A DNA stretch of 64,000 bases from JAWSVE01 sp033852115 (GTDB lineage: Bacteria > Pseudomonadota > Gammaproteobacteria > Pseudomonadales > Cellvibrionaceae). Each line of letters starts with the position of its first letter. Within the stretch, counting starts at the first letter, position 1. The stretch spans positions 1,240,001 through 1,304,000 of the forward strand of contig JAWSVE010000002.1 in assembly GCA_033852115.1 (NCBI GenBank), read 5' to 3'. A program made the translations under genes and the position numbers. Below are positions 18,015 to 27,628 of this stretch, piece by piece. A model generated the notes under the pieces. The model was not told where the DNA came from, searched no databases, and was given only the letters and a program-made list of their open reading frames with translations.

Positions 18015-18578
18015 ATGACAGAGATAAAACCATCAGGGAGTTCGCTGCGTACGGTCGGTAAGCTTGGCGCTCCTAATGGTGTGCTAGGTTGGATGAGGCT
18101 CCAGTCATTCACCGAACCATCAGATCAAATTTTGGAGTACGAGCCGTGGTGGTTAAAGACTCGCCACGGCGTGAAGCAGGCCAGTGTGGAGCAAGTTAAG
18201 CCACACAGCGATGGGCTGCTGGTGAAATTAGCTAACGTGTCAGATCGTGATGCGGCGAAGGCCTTCACCAATGTCGAGATCGCGGTATCTGCAGATCAGT
18301 TTCCCGCATTGCCGGTGGGCGAGTACTACTGGCATCAGCTGGAAGGTTTGCGGGTCGTTGCCTGCTATCAAGGGGTGTCTACCCCGATTGGGCGGGTTAC
18401 TAAGTTATTAGAGACTGGTGCCAACGACGTCCTTGTTGTGCAAGGGGCGCCCGACAGTACAGCCGCTCCTAGTATTGATAAGCGAGAACGACTTGTCCCT
18501 TATCTGCCAGAGCAGGTGGTGACCAAGATCGACCTAGAGCAAGGTCAGATCGATGTGGAATGGGATCCCGATTTTTAA
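18015..18578 (+). CDS. rimM: Ribosome maturation factor RimM
   Basis: 187-residue assembly factor for the 30S head. The N-terminal RimM barrel contains GKLGAPNGVLGWMRLQSFT, and the C-terminal PRC-like barrel contains YYWHQLEGLRV and LLETGANDVLVVQ, ending with a hydrophobic LVPYLPEQVV strand. It lies between rpsP and trmD with short gaps (51 and 24 bp), the standard operon order. Confidence 0.96.
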   Translation: MTEIKPSGSSLRTVGKLGAPNGVLGWMRLQSFTEPSDQILEYEPWWLKTRHGVKQASVEQVKPHSDGLLVKLANVSDRDAAKAFTNVEIAVSADQFPALPVGEYYWHQLEGLRVVACYQGVSTPIGRVTKLLETGANDVLVVQGAPDSTAAPSIDKRERLVPYLPEQVVTKIDLEQGQIDVEWDPDF

Positions 18579-18602
18579 ACACCGCTCGCAAAGAGATGTG
18601 TC

Positions 18603-19358
18603 ATGAAGATAGCTGTTATCAGCCTCTTCCCCGAGATGTTTACCGCCATCTCAGAAAGCGGTATTAGCCGTCGCGCGATCGAGAACGGTTTATTAGAGAT
18701 ACGCGTATGGAATCCTCGAGATTTTACGTCTGATAAGCATCAAACGGTGGATGATCGCCCATACGGTGGTGGTCCAGGTATGGTGATGAAGGTCGACCCT
18801 CTCCGCAAAGCCATCGCGGCTGCGAGTGAGTGGGCCGGTGAGAGCAAAGTTGTTTACCTCTCGCCGCAAGGGGAAACCCTTAACCAGCAGTATGTTGAAT
18901 CGCTTGCGAGCGGCGGACAGCTGGGAAAGAATTTGGTTTTGATAGCTGGTCGTTACGAAGGTGTGGATCAGCGATTAATTGATCAGCTAGTCGATGAAGA
19001 GATATCTATCGGCGATTATGTGCTGAGCGGTGGCGAACTGCCCGCTATGGTACTTATTGATGCGCTTATCCGTCAGTTGCCGGGTGCACTGGGGGATGCG
19101 GAGTCTGCTCAGCAGGACTCCTTTAGTAATGGGCTGCTGGATTGGCCGCACTTTACTAGGCCGGAAGTGCTCGACGGGCAAATTGTCCCGGCGGTGTTGT
19201 TATCTGGCAATCATGAAGCAATACGTCGCTGGCGTTTGAAACAAGCGCTGGGAAAGACCTGGCAAGTTCGACCGGAACTGTTGGCGGGTCGTGAGTTCAG
19301 CGATGAAGAGCGAGCGCTACTGAACGAGTTTCAGATGGAGCAATCGCAACATACGTAA
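18603..19358 (+). CDS. trmD: tRNA (guanine-N1)-methyltransferase
   Basis: 251-residue SPOUT methyltransferase making m1G37 in tRNA. Landmarks are VISLFPEMF at the N-terminus, DDRPYGGGPGMVMK, LIAGRYEGVDQR and the trefoil-knot region SIGDYVLSGGELPAMVLIDA, followed by DWPHFTRPEV. Length and start (GAGATG upstream of ATG) are normal. It lies in the conserved operon before rplS. Confidence 0.97.
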   Translation: MKIAVISLFPEMFTAISESGISRRAIENGLLEIRVWNPRDFTSDKHQTVDDRPYGGGPGMVMKVDPLRKAIAAASEWAGESKVVYLSPQGETLNQQYVESLASGGQLGKNLVLIAGRYEGVDQRLIDQLVDEEISIGDYVLSGGELPAMVLIDALIRQLPGALGDAESAQQDSFSNGLLDWPHFTRPEVLDGQIVPAVLLSGNHEAIRRWRLKQALGKTWQVRPELLAGREFSDEERALLNEFQMEQSQHT

Positions 19359-19423
19359 TTTACGAAATTCGCAGTTGGCCAATTTGGGTGGCTGTAATCG
19401 GTTTTATTTAAGGAGCATGGACA

Positions 19424-19780
19424 ATGTCTAGCAAAAACAAAATCATCCAGCAGTTGGAAGAAGAGCAACTGAAAAGCGATCTGCCAGAGTTCAGCCCTGG
19501 TGACACAGTAGTTGTTCAAGTGAAGGTAATTGAAGGTAATCGCGAGCGTCTTCAGGCTTATGAAGGTGTAGTAATCGGTAAGCGAAACCGCGGTCTTAAC
19601 TCGGCGTTTACTGTACGTAAAATCTCGCATGGTGTTGGCGTCGAGCGTACCTTCCAGACTCACAGCCCGCTAATCGACAGTGTTTCTGTTAAGCGTCGTG
19701 GTGATGTTCGCCAGGCGAAGCTTTACTACTTGCGTGAGTTGACTGGTAAAGCGGCTCGAATTAAAGAAAAGCTAAACTAA
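19424..19780 (+). CDS. rplS: 50S ribosomal protein L19
   Basis: 118 residues with FSPGDTVVVQVKVIEGNRER, YEGVVIGKRNRG and GVGVERTFQTHSP, all family-typical. A strong AAGGAG precedes the ATG. It is the last gene of the operon and is followed by an intrinsic terminator. Confidence 0.97.
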   Translation: MSSKNKIIQQLEEEQLKSDLPEFSPGDTVVVQVKVIEGNRERLQAYEGVVIGKRNRGLNSAFTVRKISHGVGVERTFQTHSPLIDSVSVKRRGDVRQAKLYYLRELTGKAARIKEKLN

Positions 19781-19791
19781 GTTTAAGTCAT

Positions 19792-19815
19792 ACAGCGGCC
19801 TTGGGCCGCTGTTTC
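19792..19815 (+). terminator. Terminator after rplS
   Basis: ACAGCGGCC-TTG-GGCCGCTGT forms a perfect 9-bp stem with a 3-nt loop followed by TTT. It lies 11 bp after the rplS stop. Confidence 0.8.
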
Positions 19816-20160
19816 CCCCGCCTTTTTTCTGTCTCACGTCTCCTCTTGAATTGCGGCTTGGCCATATAACCTGTAGTCGTTTGTCGTCGTATTCCACATT
19901 AATATAATCAATAGTTACAGACTACGCGCACTTTATGCGCTAATAGATTGTTTCTGTTGAAATTTCCTGTTTTCAAGATATTGCAGTTTGCCTTTATTCT
20001 AGTTAATGTGCGTGTAGTAATAATTATTTAGTATAAGGGTGACCGGCGTTAGGCCTTTCGGTCTCAAAATGTCGGCTTGTGATGTTCACTCACTGCCATG
20101 GATGATCTGCAGTGCTGCGCTCTGGCTGTCTGCTTAAGTCGGGGCAAAGTGGTCAATGCC
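19816..20160. other. Gap between rplS and the HD-GYP gene
   Basis: About 345 bp, largely AT-rich from 19880. The HD-GYP reading frame is open from 20098 without a good start. No RNA gene, repeat or clear promoter was recognised; a promoter for the c-di-GMP gene pair must lie here if the rplS terminator is efficient. Confidence 0.4.
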
Positions 20161-21432
20161 ATGCAAATGCAAAAAGAAAAGGTTGATGTTGGGTACTTAG
20201 CTGTAGGCATGTATGTCTGTGAGCTCGACCGTCCGTGGCTAGAAACTCCCTTTCTAATGCAGGGCTTTCTCATAGAGTCGAAAGAGGAAATCGAGGCTCT
20301 TTCCCGTTACTGTGATTACGTCTACGTAGATGTGGCTAAAGGCAAGCTAGATGTCTCTGTTGTCCATTCCATTCGTAGTTTCCACAAAGATCTAAAAACC
20401 TCCAAAAAACCTTCTCCAGGGAAAACGACAGCGGAGATCCTTTCTCTGCGGACTAAGCGTCGTTATACCGACACTACTGAGTGGCGCAAGGAGGTTGGGC
20501 AGGCGCATCGCGCGGTTGAAGGCTTAACGACAACGGTCAAAGAAATGTTTGAAGCGTTGAGTCAAAATCGGCGATATCCGTACGCCAAGCTTAAGCAATC
20601 CGTAACACCGTTAGTCAATAGTATTGAGCGAAACCCCGACGCCTGTATCTGGTTGGCGCGGTTAAAAAATCGCGACAGCTATATCTATAAGCACTCGGTG
20701 GCCACGTCGATATGGGCGGTTGCGTTGGGGCGGGAATTAGCCTTGCCTCCGCAAGATCTCAAGTCTTTAGCAATGGGTGCGCTAATGCTTGATGTTGGCA
20801 AATTACAAATACCGAGCGAATTGCTCAATAAATCAGACCCATTAAATGCCCAAGAAGAAAAGCAGTTGAGGCAGCATGTTAATTTTAGTTTGCAGGCGTT
20901 AGAAAAGTCGCAGCTGTTAAATCAAGATATATGGGATATGGTGGCATATCACCACGAGCGCCATAATGGTTCGGGTTATCCGCGTGGATTACAGGCGGAT
21001 GAAATACCGTTGTTTGCGAGAATTGCTGGCATTGTCGATAGTTACGATGCGATGATCAGCCACCGGTATTACGAAAAGCCGGTCTCTCCTTCCGAAGCTG
21101 TAAAGAAGCTTTACCATCTGCGTGATGTGGAATATGACGCAATTTTAGTAGAAGAGTTTATTCAGGCTATTGGCCTTTACCCAGCTGGTACACTAGTATT
21201 GCTCTCGACGGGTGAAGTAGCCATTGTGCTTTCTGAAGGTCGGGCTCGACGCCTTAAACCACAAGTTTTACTTCTATTAGATAAAAATAAGAACCCACTC
21301 AATAAGTGGGAAGTTCAAAATCTAGCTGACAGGCTCTGCCCAGCAACTAACAAGCCGGTTGATATTGTTCAAAGTCTTGAACCCGGCGCATACGGGGTGA
21401 ACCCCGAAATGGTTGCCTACGAGCCCGCCTAA
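20161..21432 (+). CDS. HD-GYP domain protein with DUF3391
   Basis: 423-residue predicted c-di-GMP phosphodiesterase-type protein. The N-terminal DUF3391-like region (about 8-60) contains VGYLAVGMYVCELDRPWL. The HD-GYP domain (about 160-350) has H178, D211 and H264/H265 with the HHE-x3-GSGYP signature (HHERHNGSGYP). The usual HD doublet reads L210-D211 (LMLDVGK), so one metal ligand is replaced. I chose the ATG at 20161; the frame is open upstream to 20098. A GGDEF-EAL gene follows 27 bp later. Confidence 0.83.
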   Translation: MQMQKEKVDVGYLAVGMYVCELDRPWLETPFLMQGFLIESKEEIEALSRYCDYVYVDVAKGKLDVSVVHSIRSFHKDLKTSKKPSPGKTTAEILSLRTKRRYTDTTEWRKEVGQAHRAVEGLTTTVKEMFEALSQNRRYPYAKLKQSVTPLVNSIERNPDACIWLARLKNRDSYIYKHSVATSIWAVALGRELALPPQDLKSLAMGALMLDVGKLQIPSELLNKSDPLNAQEEKQLRQHVNFSLQALEKSQLLNQDIWDMVAYHHERHNGSGYPRGLQADEIPLFARIAGIVDSYDAMISHRYYEKPVSPSEAVKKLYHLRDVEYDAILVEEFIQAIGLYPAGTLVLLSTGEVAIVLSEGRARRLKPQVLLLLDKNKNPLNKWEVQNLADRLCPATNKPVDIVQSLEPGAYGVNPEMVAYEPA

Positions 21433-21459
21433 CATCTGATTGTTTTATCGAGGGGAATT

Positions 21460-22752
21460 GTGGCCTTATTAAGTGTCCCACCGAGTGATCGTTTTGGCCT
21501 ATTTAAGTCTCTAGGCGACTATGTTCTTGCGTCGAACAAGGCTGGTGTCTGTGTTGGACTGTTATTGGTTGATATAAAAAATTTCACTAGCGTTAACCGC
21601 GTGTTTGATTTTAAGTACGGCGATTTAGTGTTGTACTTCATGTCGCAGCGCCTTGCCGAATGTGTTGACCATGCGAATTGTTTCTACCGAGTAGGTAGCG
21701 ATGAGTTTGCCATTATTGTGCCCGCTCTGAGCAATCCAAGCGAAATAGTCATCGAAGCTAACAGCGTGCTGGATAAATTACGGATGCCGTTCTTTTGGCA
21801 GGACAAGGAAATAAATGTCGACGTGAATATGGGGTGTATTGCATTGCCCGCCGACCGGACTTCTCCAGAAGAGTTGCTGAGCAGTTGCGAGCATTTATTG
21901 CAGCGTGCAAAACTAGAAAACCGTACACTCTGTTATGCAACCGAAAGTCAGCATGGTGACGATGACGACATTTGGCAATTGGAGCAAGAGCTTCTCGGCG
22001 CGTTGCATAACAACGAGCTGACCATGGTTTTTCAGCCGAAAATTGATTTAAATACGGGAAAGCCGACTCACGCCGAAGCATTATTGCGTTGGACTCACCC
22101 GACACGAGGCGCTATCGCTCCAAGCTTTTTGGTCGACATGATTGCGCGTTTAAGTCGAGAGTTTGAGCTTACTAAATGGGTGCTGCATACCGCATTACGT
22201 CAAGTAAATCAGTGGCCGACTGACTGGGGCGCCAATGGCGTTGCTGTGAATATTCCTGCGAATATTGTGCACCATCCAGATTTCAGGCAATTAGTAGAAG
22301 ATGCGATAAGGCTATGGCGAATTGAGCCGAGCCAACTAACATTAGAAATTACTGAGAGCGCGATCTTTGAAGATCAGCAGGGCGGCTATAATAACCTAAG
22401 TTATTTAAAAGGTCGGGGAATTGAAATCTCAATTGATGACTTCGGTACTGGTTACTCCTCATTGCAATACTTTAAAACTATTCCTGCCACCGAGTTGAAA
22501 ATTGATCAATCCTTTGTGTTGAATATGGCCAACAGTCAGGGTGATAGAAATATTGCGCAGCTGATTATTGATCTGGCCCACCGTTTTGGTCTGCGTGTTG
22601 TTGCTGAAGGTGTAGAAACTATTGACGTGCTTGACGAGTTGAGACGCTTGGGGTGCGATTATGCGCAAGGTTTCTTTATTTCCCGTCCCGTTTCTTCCAA
22701 TGATTATGCTACATGGTTAAGCGAGTATCGTCAGGCGTCAGTGATCAGTTGA
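21460..22752 (+). CDS. GGDEF-EAL c-di-GMP signalling protein
   Basis: 430-residue protein without membrane or sensory domain. The GGDEF domain (about 10-165) carries the variant G79-S-D-E-F, so cyclase activity is doubtful. The EAL domain (about 180-425) keeps E206-A-L-L, VAVNIPAN, LEITES, the DD pair in IDDFGTG, the Lys of LKIDQSF, AEGVET and YAQGFF, so it is predicted to be an active phosphodiesterase. The GTG start has GAGGGG upstream. It is coupled to the HD-GYP gene, giving two different c-di-GMP phosphodiesterase folds in one transcript. Confidence 0.88.
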   Translation: MALLSVPPSDRFGLFKSLGDYVLASNKAGVCVGLLLVDIKNFTSVNRVFDFKYGDLVLYFMSQRLAECVDHANCFYRVGSDEFAIIVPALSNPSEIVIEANSVLDKLRMPFFWQDKEINVDVNMGCIALPADRTSPEELLSSCEHLLQRAKLENRTLCYATESQHGDDDDIWQLEQELLGALHNNELTMVFQPKIDLNTGKPTHAEALLRWTHPTRGAIAPSFLVDMIARLSREFELTKWVLHTALRQVNQWPTDWGANGVAVNIPANIVHHPDFRQLVEDAIRLWRIEPSQLTLEITESAIFEDQQGGYNNLSYLKGRGIEISIDDFGTGYSSLQYFKTIPATELKIDQSFVLNMANSQGDRNIAQLIIDLAHRFGLRVVAEGVETIDVLDELRRLGCDYAQGFFISRPVSSNDYATWLSEYRQASVIS

Positions 22753-22805
22753 TAACGCATCACATGACCGTTGAACAATCCTATTGAGCTGGGGTTATTG
22801 CGCGA

Positions 22806-23681
22806 GTGAATGCTGAATTGATTGACCGTTACCTTGACGCGATGTGGATGGAAAAAGGCCTAAGTGCTAACACCTTGGCGTCTTACCGTCGCGACTTGGA
22901 GCAATTTGCGGTCGATGGTGTTGATTTGAAAACGGTGTCCTCTGAGTCAATTCAGAGACACCTCGCTAGACGTCACCAAAAAAAACTGTCTGCCCGCTCT
23001 ACGGCTCGGTTCCTTAGCTGTTTGCGCGGTTTCTATTTGTATCTTCTGAGAGAGAACGAGATTGCCGTTGATCCAACGCTGCATATTGAGAACCCCAGTT
23101 TACCGAAGCCAATCCCAAAATCACTCACGGAGTCTGATGTTGATGCCTTGCTATCGGCACCAAATATAGAGGATCCACTGGGGTTGCGTGACAGGGCTAT
23201 GTTAGAGGTGCTTTACGCTTGCGGTTTGCGCGTCAGTGAGCTTATCTCGCTCAGTGTCAGTCAAATTAACTTGCGCCAGGGCGTGGTGCGAATTATTGGG
23301 AAAGGCAGTAAGGAGCGGCTTGTTCCCTTAGGTGAAGAGGCGGTCAGTTGGTTGCAGCGGTACATGAGAGATGGTCGACCTCAGTTGTTGCCGGCTGGGA
23401 GTGATGGCATCGTCTTTCCGAGCCGACGCGGCCAGCAGATGACCCGGCAGACGTTTTGGCACCGGATCAAATATTGGGCGCAGATTGCGGATATCAGTCA
23501 GCCACTATCTCCGCACACATTGCGGCATGCTTTTGCTACGCACCTTTTGAATCATGGCGCAGACTTACGAGTTGTTCAGCTGCTTCTCGGGCACAGTGAC
23601 CTTTCCACCACTCAGATCTATACGCATGTGGCAAATGCTCGCCTGCAAGCCCTGCACGCAGAGCATCACCCTCGAGGGTGA
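22806..23681 (+). CDS. xerD: Site-specific tyrosine recombinase XerD
   Basis: 291-residue tyrosine recombinase resolving chromosome dimers at dif together with XerC and FtsK. The N-terminal SAM-like domain starts LIDRYLDAMWMEKGLSANTL. The catalytic domain carries R142 (CGLRVSEL), the Lys of GKGSKERLVPLG, HTLRHAFATHLLNHGADLR, LLGHS and Y272. XerD rather than XerC is supported by its place directly before dsbC, as in other gammaproteobacteria. The start is GTG. Confidence 0.93.
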   Translation: MNAELIDRYLDAMWMEKGLSANTLASYRRDLEQFAVDGVDLKTVSSESIQRHLARRHQKKLSARSTARFLSCLRGFYLYLLRENEIAVDPTLHIENPSLPKPIPKSLTESDVDALLSAPNIEDPLGLRDRAMLEVLYACGLRVSELISLSVSQINLRQGVVRIIGKGSKERLVPLGEEAVSWLQRYMRDGRPQLLPAGSDGIVFPSRRGQQMTRQTFWHRIKYWAQIADISQPLSPHTLRHAFATHLLNHGADLRVVQLLLGHSDLSTTQIYTHVANARLQALHAEHHPRG

Positions 23682-23820
23682 ACCTAATGGCCAAATCATG
23701 TTCTAATCTGTGTTAGGTCTCTTGCTGCCGTTTTTTCGCAAGCGACTTGGCTAAAATTTCTGTTAGGATGCCTGGCGTTGCGGCAGATATCCAAAACACT
23801 AGGCAAACTACGAGGTTGAT

Positions 23821-24627
23821 GTGACCAAGATTAAAAGTATAACCCTGATGGCCTTAGGTCTGATCATGATCGCTGGCTGTGATGATTCAGTGGGTGACGG
23901 TAATGGAAGCCAAATTTCAGGAGCTGAGCCCAGCGTCGAAGAGGTGATCATGCAGCGGCTGCAAGCGGCGCGCCCAGATTTTGAGTTTAGCGACCCTAAA
24001 CCGGCCGCGATTGAGGGCTTATATCAGGTTCAAGTGATTGGTGGGCCAACCCTTTATGTGGAAAAGGGGGGGGAGTTCTTTATTGCTGGTGGAGACCTGT
24101 TTGCAATTGAAGGTACGCGCCTGGTCAATCTGCAAGAGCAGCAGCGCGAGAAAGAGCGTGTAGCCCTTTTGGCTGACATCGACCCGGCTGATCAGATTAT
24201 TTTTTCTCCCGAAGGTGAAACCAAGGCTGTCGTCAACGTCTTCACCGATATTGATTGCGGATACTGCCAAAAACTCCATAGGGAAATAGAGCAAATTAAC
24301 GCGCTTGGAATCGAAGTGCGTTACTTGGCTTACCCTCGGTCTGGACCTAACTCAGAAAGTGCTAACAAGCTTGCTCAGGCTTGGTGCGCCGACGATAAGC
24401 AAGCCGCTCTCACTAAGCTGAAGAATAGGCAAAATGTTGATAGTGAGGTCTGCGACAACAATCCGGTTGCAGAGCAATATCGCCTCGGCCTAATGATGGG
24501 GGTGACCGGTACGCCCAATATGGTCACCGAAACAGGGGAGATGATTGGCGGTTATGCGCCGGCTGCAAAGCTTGCTGAATACCTCCGTGTCGTTCCGCCA
24601 TCTACATCAGCCCCTGCGGTCAATTAG
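23821..24627 (+). CDS. dsbC: DsbC-type disulfide isomerase, predicted lipoprotein
   Basis: 268-residue thiol:disulfide isomerase. A DsbC N-terminal dimerisation domain (about 40-105) precedes a thioredoxin fold with the active site C146-G-Y-C149 and a cis-Pro loop GVTGTPNMV. A second Cys pair is present in WCADD and EVCDN. Unlike the soluble periplasmic DsbC known from E. coli, the signal peptide ends in a lipobox IAGC (Cys20) followed by Asp-Asp, predicting an inner-membrane-anchored lipoprotein. The start is GTG. It lies between xerD and hom, the conserved order. Confidence 0.88.
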   Translation: MTKIKSITLMALGLIMIAGCDDSVGDGNGSQISGAEPSVEEVIMQRLQAARPDFEFSDPKPAAIEGLYQVQVIGGPTLYVEKGGEFFIAGGDLFAIEGTRLVNLQEQQREKERVALLADIDPADQIIFSPEGETKAVVNVFTDIDCGYCQKLHREIEQINALGIEVRYLAYPRSGPNSESANKLAQAWCADDKQAALTKLKNRQNVDSEVCDNNPVAEQYRLGLMMGVTGTPNMVTETGEMIGGYAPAAKLAEYLRVVPPSTSAPAVN

Positions 24628-24759
24628 ACCGACAGTAGCTCCTCTAATCACCGATTGACACCCTTATAGAGTCTCAGTATCGTTGCCGTCTTTTGTCGGG
24701 CGGCAGCGCCTTCATGCTGCTTCTTGGCACCTCGTCTTATCTATTCTCAGGAGTAATCG

Positions 24760-26064
24760 GTGAAACAGGTCAATATAGGCTTGTGTGGTCTAGGTACAGT
24801 AGGTAGCGGTACCTTCAATGTACTCAAACGTAACAGCAAAGAGATACAAGCGAGCGCGAATTGCGCCGTTAGCGTAACCCATGTGGGCGCGCGTCGAGAT
24901 AACCCCGCCTGTGATTTAACCGGTGTCAAAGTCAGTCGTGATATCTTTGATGTGGTTAATGACCCAAACGTTGATGTCATTGTCGAATTGATTGGTGGTA
25001 CCACCACCGCGAAAGACCTCGTCTTGCAAGCTATCGCCAAAGGTAAGCATGTTGTTACGGCTAATAAAGCCCTGATTGCTGAGTTTGGAAATGAAATTTT
25101 TGCGGCGGCTGAAGAGGCCAATGTCAGTGTTGCTTTCGAAGCCGGTGTGGCCGGTGGCATACCTATTATCAAAGTCCTTCGCGAAGGCTTAGTGGCGAAT
25201 CGCATCGAATGGTTGGCTGGGATCATCAATGGTACCGGTAACTATATTCTGACTGAGATGTCAGAAAAAGGCCGCGAATTTGCGGATGTCTTGGTTGAAG
25301 CACAGGCGCTTGGCTATGCAGAGGCGGACCCTACCTTTGATGTAGAAGGTATTGATGCGGCTCACAAATTAGTGATTCTCGCAGCCATCGCCTTTGGAAT
25401 GCCTCTTCAGTACGAGCGTGCCTATACGGAAGGGATCTCAAAAATTGAACCACGTGATTTAGCGTTTGCTGAAGAGCTAGGTTATCGGGTCAAGCATTTA
25501 GGCATCGCGCGCCGCCATGGTGATAAAGTTGAAATGCGCGTGCATCCGACATTAATTCCAGAAAAGCAGCTAATTGCTCACGTCAATGGCGTAATGAATT
25601 CTGTTTTGGTCAAGGGCGATGCAGTTGGTTCCACAATGTATTCTGGCCCTGGTGCTGGCGATGAGCCAACTGCTTCTGCGGTAGTTGCCGATATTGTTGA
25701 TATAGCACGCGAGCTCGCCGTTGGCTCCACATTGAGTGTGCCGCACCTCGGTTTTGGTACGGACTACGTTAGTAAGCTTAATGTGCAATCAATGGACGAA
25801 ACCGAAACGGGATACTACTTGCGCATTACCGCCGAAGATAAGCCGGGGGTATTGTCAGATATCACGCAGATTCTCAGTAAACTCGGTGTCAGTATCGAAG
25901 CGTTAATTCAAAAAGAAGCCGCTGAAGGGCTGACAGTCGTTCCTGTTATTTTGCTTACTAACCGCACGCAGGAAGGCAAAATGAAGCAAGCAATCGAGCA
26001 GATTGAAGCGCTCGATAGTGTAGTGGGTGATATCGCTCGTATACGTGTAGAAGACTTAAGTTAA
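24760..26064 (+). CDS. hom: Homoserine dehydrogenase
   Basis: 434-residue NAD(P)-dependent enzyme reducing aspartate semialdehyde to homoserine. The Rossmann motif is GLGTVG (10-15). VTANKALIAEFG, GVAGGIPIIKVLREGL and GIINGTGNYILTEM form the catalytic core, and a C-terminal ACT domain (about 348-425, ITAEDKPGVLSDITQIL) is the regulatory domain. The GTG start has CAGGAG upstream. No aspartokinase is fused. It is followed 70 bp later by thrC. Confidence 0.95.
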   Translation: MKQVNIGLCGLGTVGSGTFNVLKRNSKEIQASANCAVSVTHVGARRDNPACDLTGVKVSRDIFDVVNDPNVDVIVELIGGTTTAKDLVLQAIAKGKHVVTANKALIAEFGNEIFAAAEEANVSVAFEAGVAGGIPIIKVLREGLVANRIEWLAGIINGTGNYILTEMSEKGREFADVLVEAQALGYAEADPTFDVEGIDAAHKLVILAAIAFGMPLQYERAYTEGISKIEPRDLAFAEELGYRVKHLGIARRHGDKVEMRVHPTLIPEKQLIAHVNGVMNSVLVKGDAVGSTMYSGPGAGDEPTASAVVADIVDIARELAVGSTLSVPHLGFGTDYVSKLNVQSMDETETGYYLRITAEDKPGVLSDITQILSKLGVSIEALIQKEAAEGLTVVPVILLTNRTQEGKMKQAIEQIEALDSVVGDIARIRVEDLS

Positions 26065-26134
26065 TACCGAGTAAGCGATTAAGTGGTCGAAGTCGATACG
26101 CAATCTAATTTGTAAAAAGCTCAAGGGAAATATC

Positions 26135-27532
26135 GTGAAATACATCAGTACCCGAGGCGAAGCACCATCCCTCTCATTTGAAGAAGTCATGTTGACAGGC
26201 TTAGCAAGTGACGGAGGTCTTTATGTGCCGGAAAAACTACCGCAATTCTCTGAAAGTGAGATTGCGGCAATGGCGGACCTTAGCTACAAAGAGTTGGCAT
26301 TTAAAATAATGTCACCCTTTGTAGGTGGTGACATTCCTGATGCTGATTTCAAAGCAATTATTGACAAGACTTACTCAACATTTCGCCATCAGGCTATTAC
26401 ACCACTCGTACAAACTGATAGTAACGAATGGATATTGGAGTTATTTCACGGCCCAACGTTAGCGTTTAAAGATGTTGCCCTGCAATTACTTGGTCGCCTA
26501 TTAGACTATGCACTGAAAAAACGTGATCAAAAAGTTGTGATTCTTGGCGCGACGTCGGGAGACACTGGTTCGGCTGCAATTGAAGGTTGTCGCCACAGCG
26601 ACCACGTTGATATTTTTGTCATGTATCCCCACGAGCGCGTGTCGGAAGTTCAGCGTCGTCAGATGACAACAGTCTTGGCAGACAATGTTCACACCTTGGC
26701 TATTGAAGGGAATTTTGACGATTGTCAGAACATCTTAAAACAAAGTTTCGCCGATCAAGGATTTTTACCAGAAGGTCGCCAGTTAGTTGCGGTTAACTCG
26801 ATCAATTGGGCGCGTATCATGGCGCAAATCGTTTACTACTTTTATGCGGCGGCTGCGCTTGGCGCGCCAGGTAGGGAAGTAAGTTTTTCCGTTCCCACAG
26901 GGAACTTTGGCGATATTTTTGCGGGTTACCTTGCCAAGCAAATGGGTTTACCTATTGAGCGTTTAATTATTGCAACTAACGCTAATGACATTTTGCATCG
27001 CTGTATTAGCAAAAACGACCACACCAAACATGATTTAGTACACTCGTTGTCACCGAGTATGGACATCATGGTGTCGAGTAATTTTGAGCGCATGCTGTTC
27101 GATTTATATGATCGTGATGGCAACGCCATTCAAGCGTTAATGAGTGACCTCAAAACGGGCGGTATGCAATTAAGCGAGCAAGCATTAACTCGTGCACGTG
27201 CATTGTTCTCAAGTCACCGGCTCGACGATGAGGCAACTATTGCCGCGATTGCTGATATTCTAGAACACACTGAGTACTTAGCTGATCCGCATACGGCCAT
27301 TGGTGTAGAGGCGGCCAGAGCAACGCGTGGTGATCGCAAGGAGCCGATCGTGTGTTTGGCGACTGCGCATCCGGCGAAGTTCCCAGAAGCTGTGCGTAAA
27401 GCAGGTTACCCTGAAGACCCTGCTTTACCGCTGCATATGCGCGATCTTTTTAGCCGAGAAGAAAAATTCACGGTTGTGAAAAATGATTTGGATGCGGTTA
27501 AACAACATATTGCTTCGCATCTGACTGCATAA
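26135..27532 (+). CDS. thrC: Threonine synthase
   Basis: 465-residue PLP enzyme converting O-phosphohomoserine to threonine. Family landmarks are the start MKYISTRGEAPSLSFEEV, the PLP lysine K112 in TLAFKDVALQ, GATSGDTGSAAIEG, SVPTGNFGDIFAG and TAHPAKFP. GTG start with AAGGGA upstream. It ends the hom-thrC pair and is closed by a terminator before recJ. Confidence 0.95.
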   Translation: MKYISTRGEAPSLSFEEVMLTGLASDGGLYVPEKLPQFSESEIAAMADLSYKELAFKIMSPFVGGDIPDADFKAIIDKTYSTFRHQAITPLVQTDSNEWILELFHGPTLAFKDVALQLLGRLLDYALKKRDQKVVILGATSGDTGSAAIEGCRHSDHVDIFVMYPHERVSEVQRRQMTTVLADNVHTLAIEGNFDDCQNILKQSFADQGFLPEGRQLVAVNSINWARIMAQIVYYFYAAAALGAPGREVSFSVPTGNFGDIFAGYLAKQMGLPIERLIIATNANDILHRCISKNDHTKHDLVHSLSPSMDIMVSSNFERMLFDLYDRDGNAIQALMSDLKTGGMQLSEQALTRARALFSSHRLDDEATIAAIADILEHTEYLADPHTAIGVEAARATRGDRKEPIVCLATAHPAKFPEAVRKAGYPEDPALPLHMRDLFSREEKFTVVKNDLDAVKQHIASHLTA

Positions 27533-27546
27533 CCCTCCCGATAGAT

Positions 27547-27572
27547 GAGGCAGCGAAGGCTGCCTCATTGTT
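27547..27572 (+). terminator. Terminator after thrC
   Basis: GAGGCAGC-GAAG-GCTGCCTC is a perfect 8-bp stem with a GNRA-like loop, followed by ATTGTTT. It separates thrC from recJ. Confidence 0.85.
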
Positions 27573-27628
27573 TCTATATACACGGCGCTACTTTTAATCT
27601 GTAGTCAACGTTAAGTAATGGTGGAGTA

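Noticed and set aside
22806..23681. Phage-type integrase
   Set aside because: Its sequence landmarks and its place before dsbC-hom-thrC-recJ fit housekeeping XerD.
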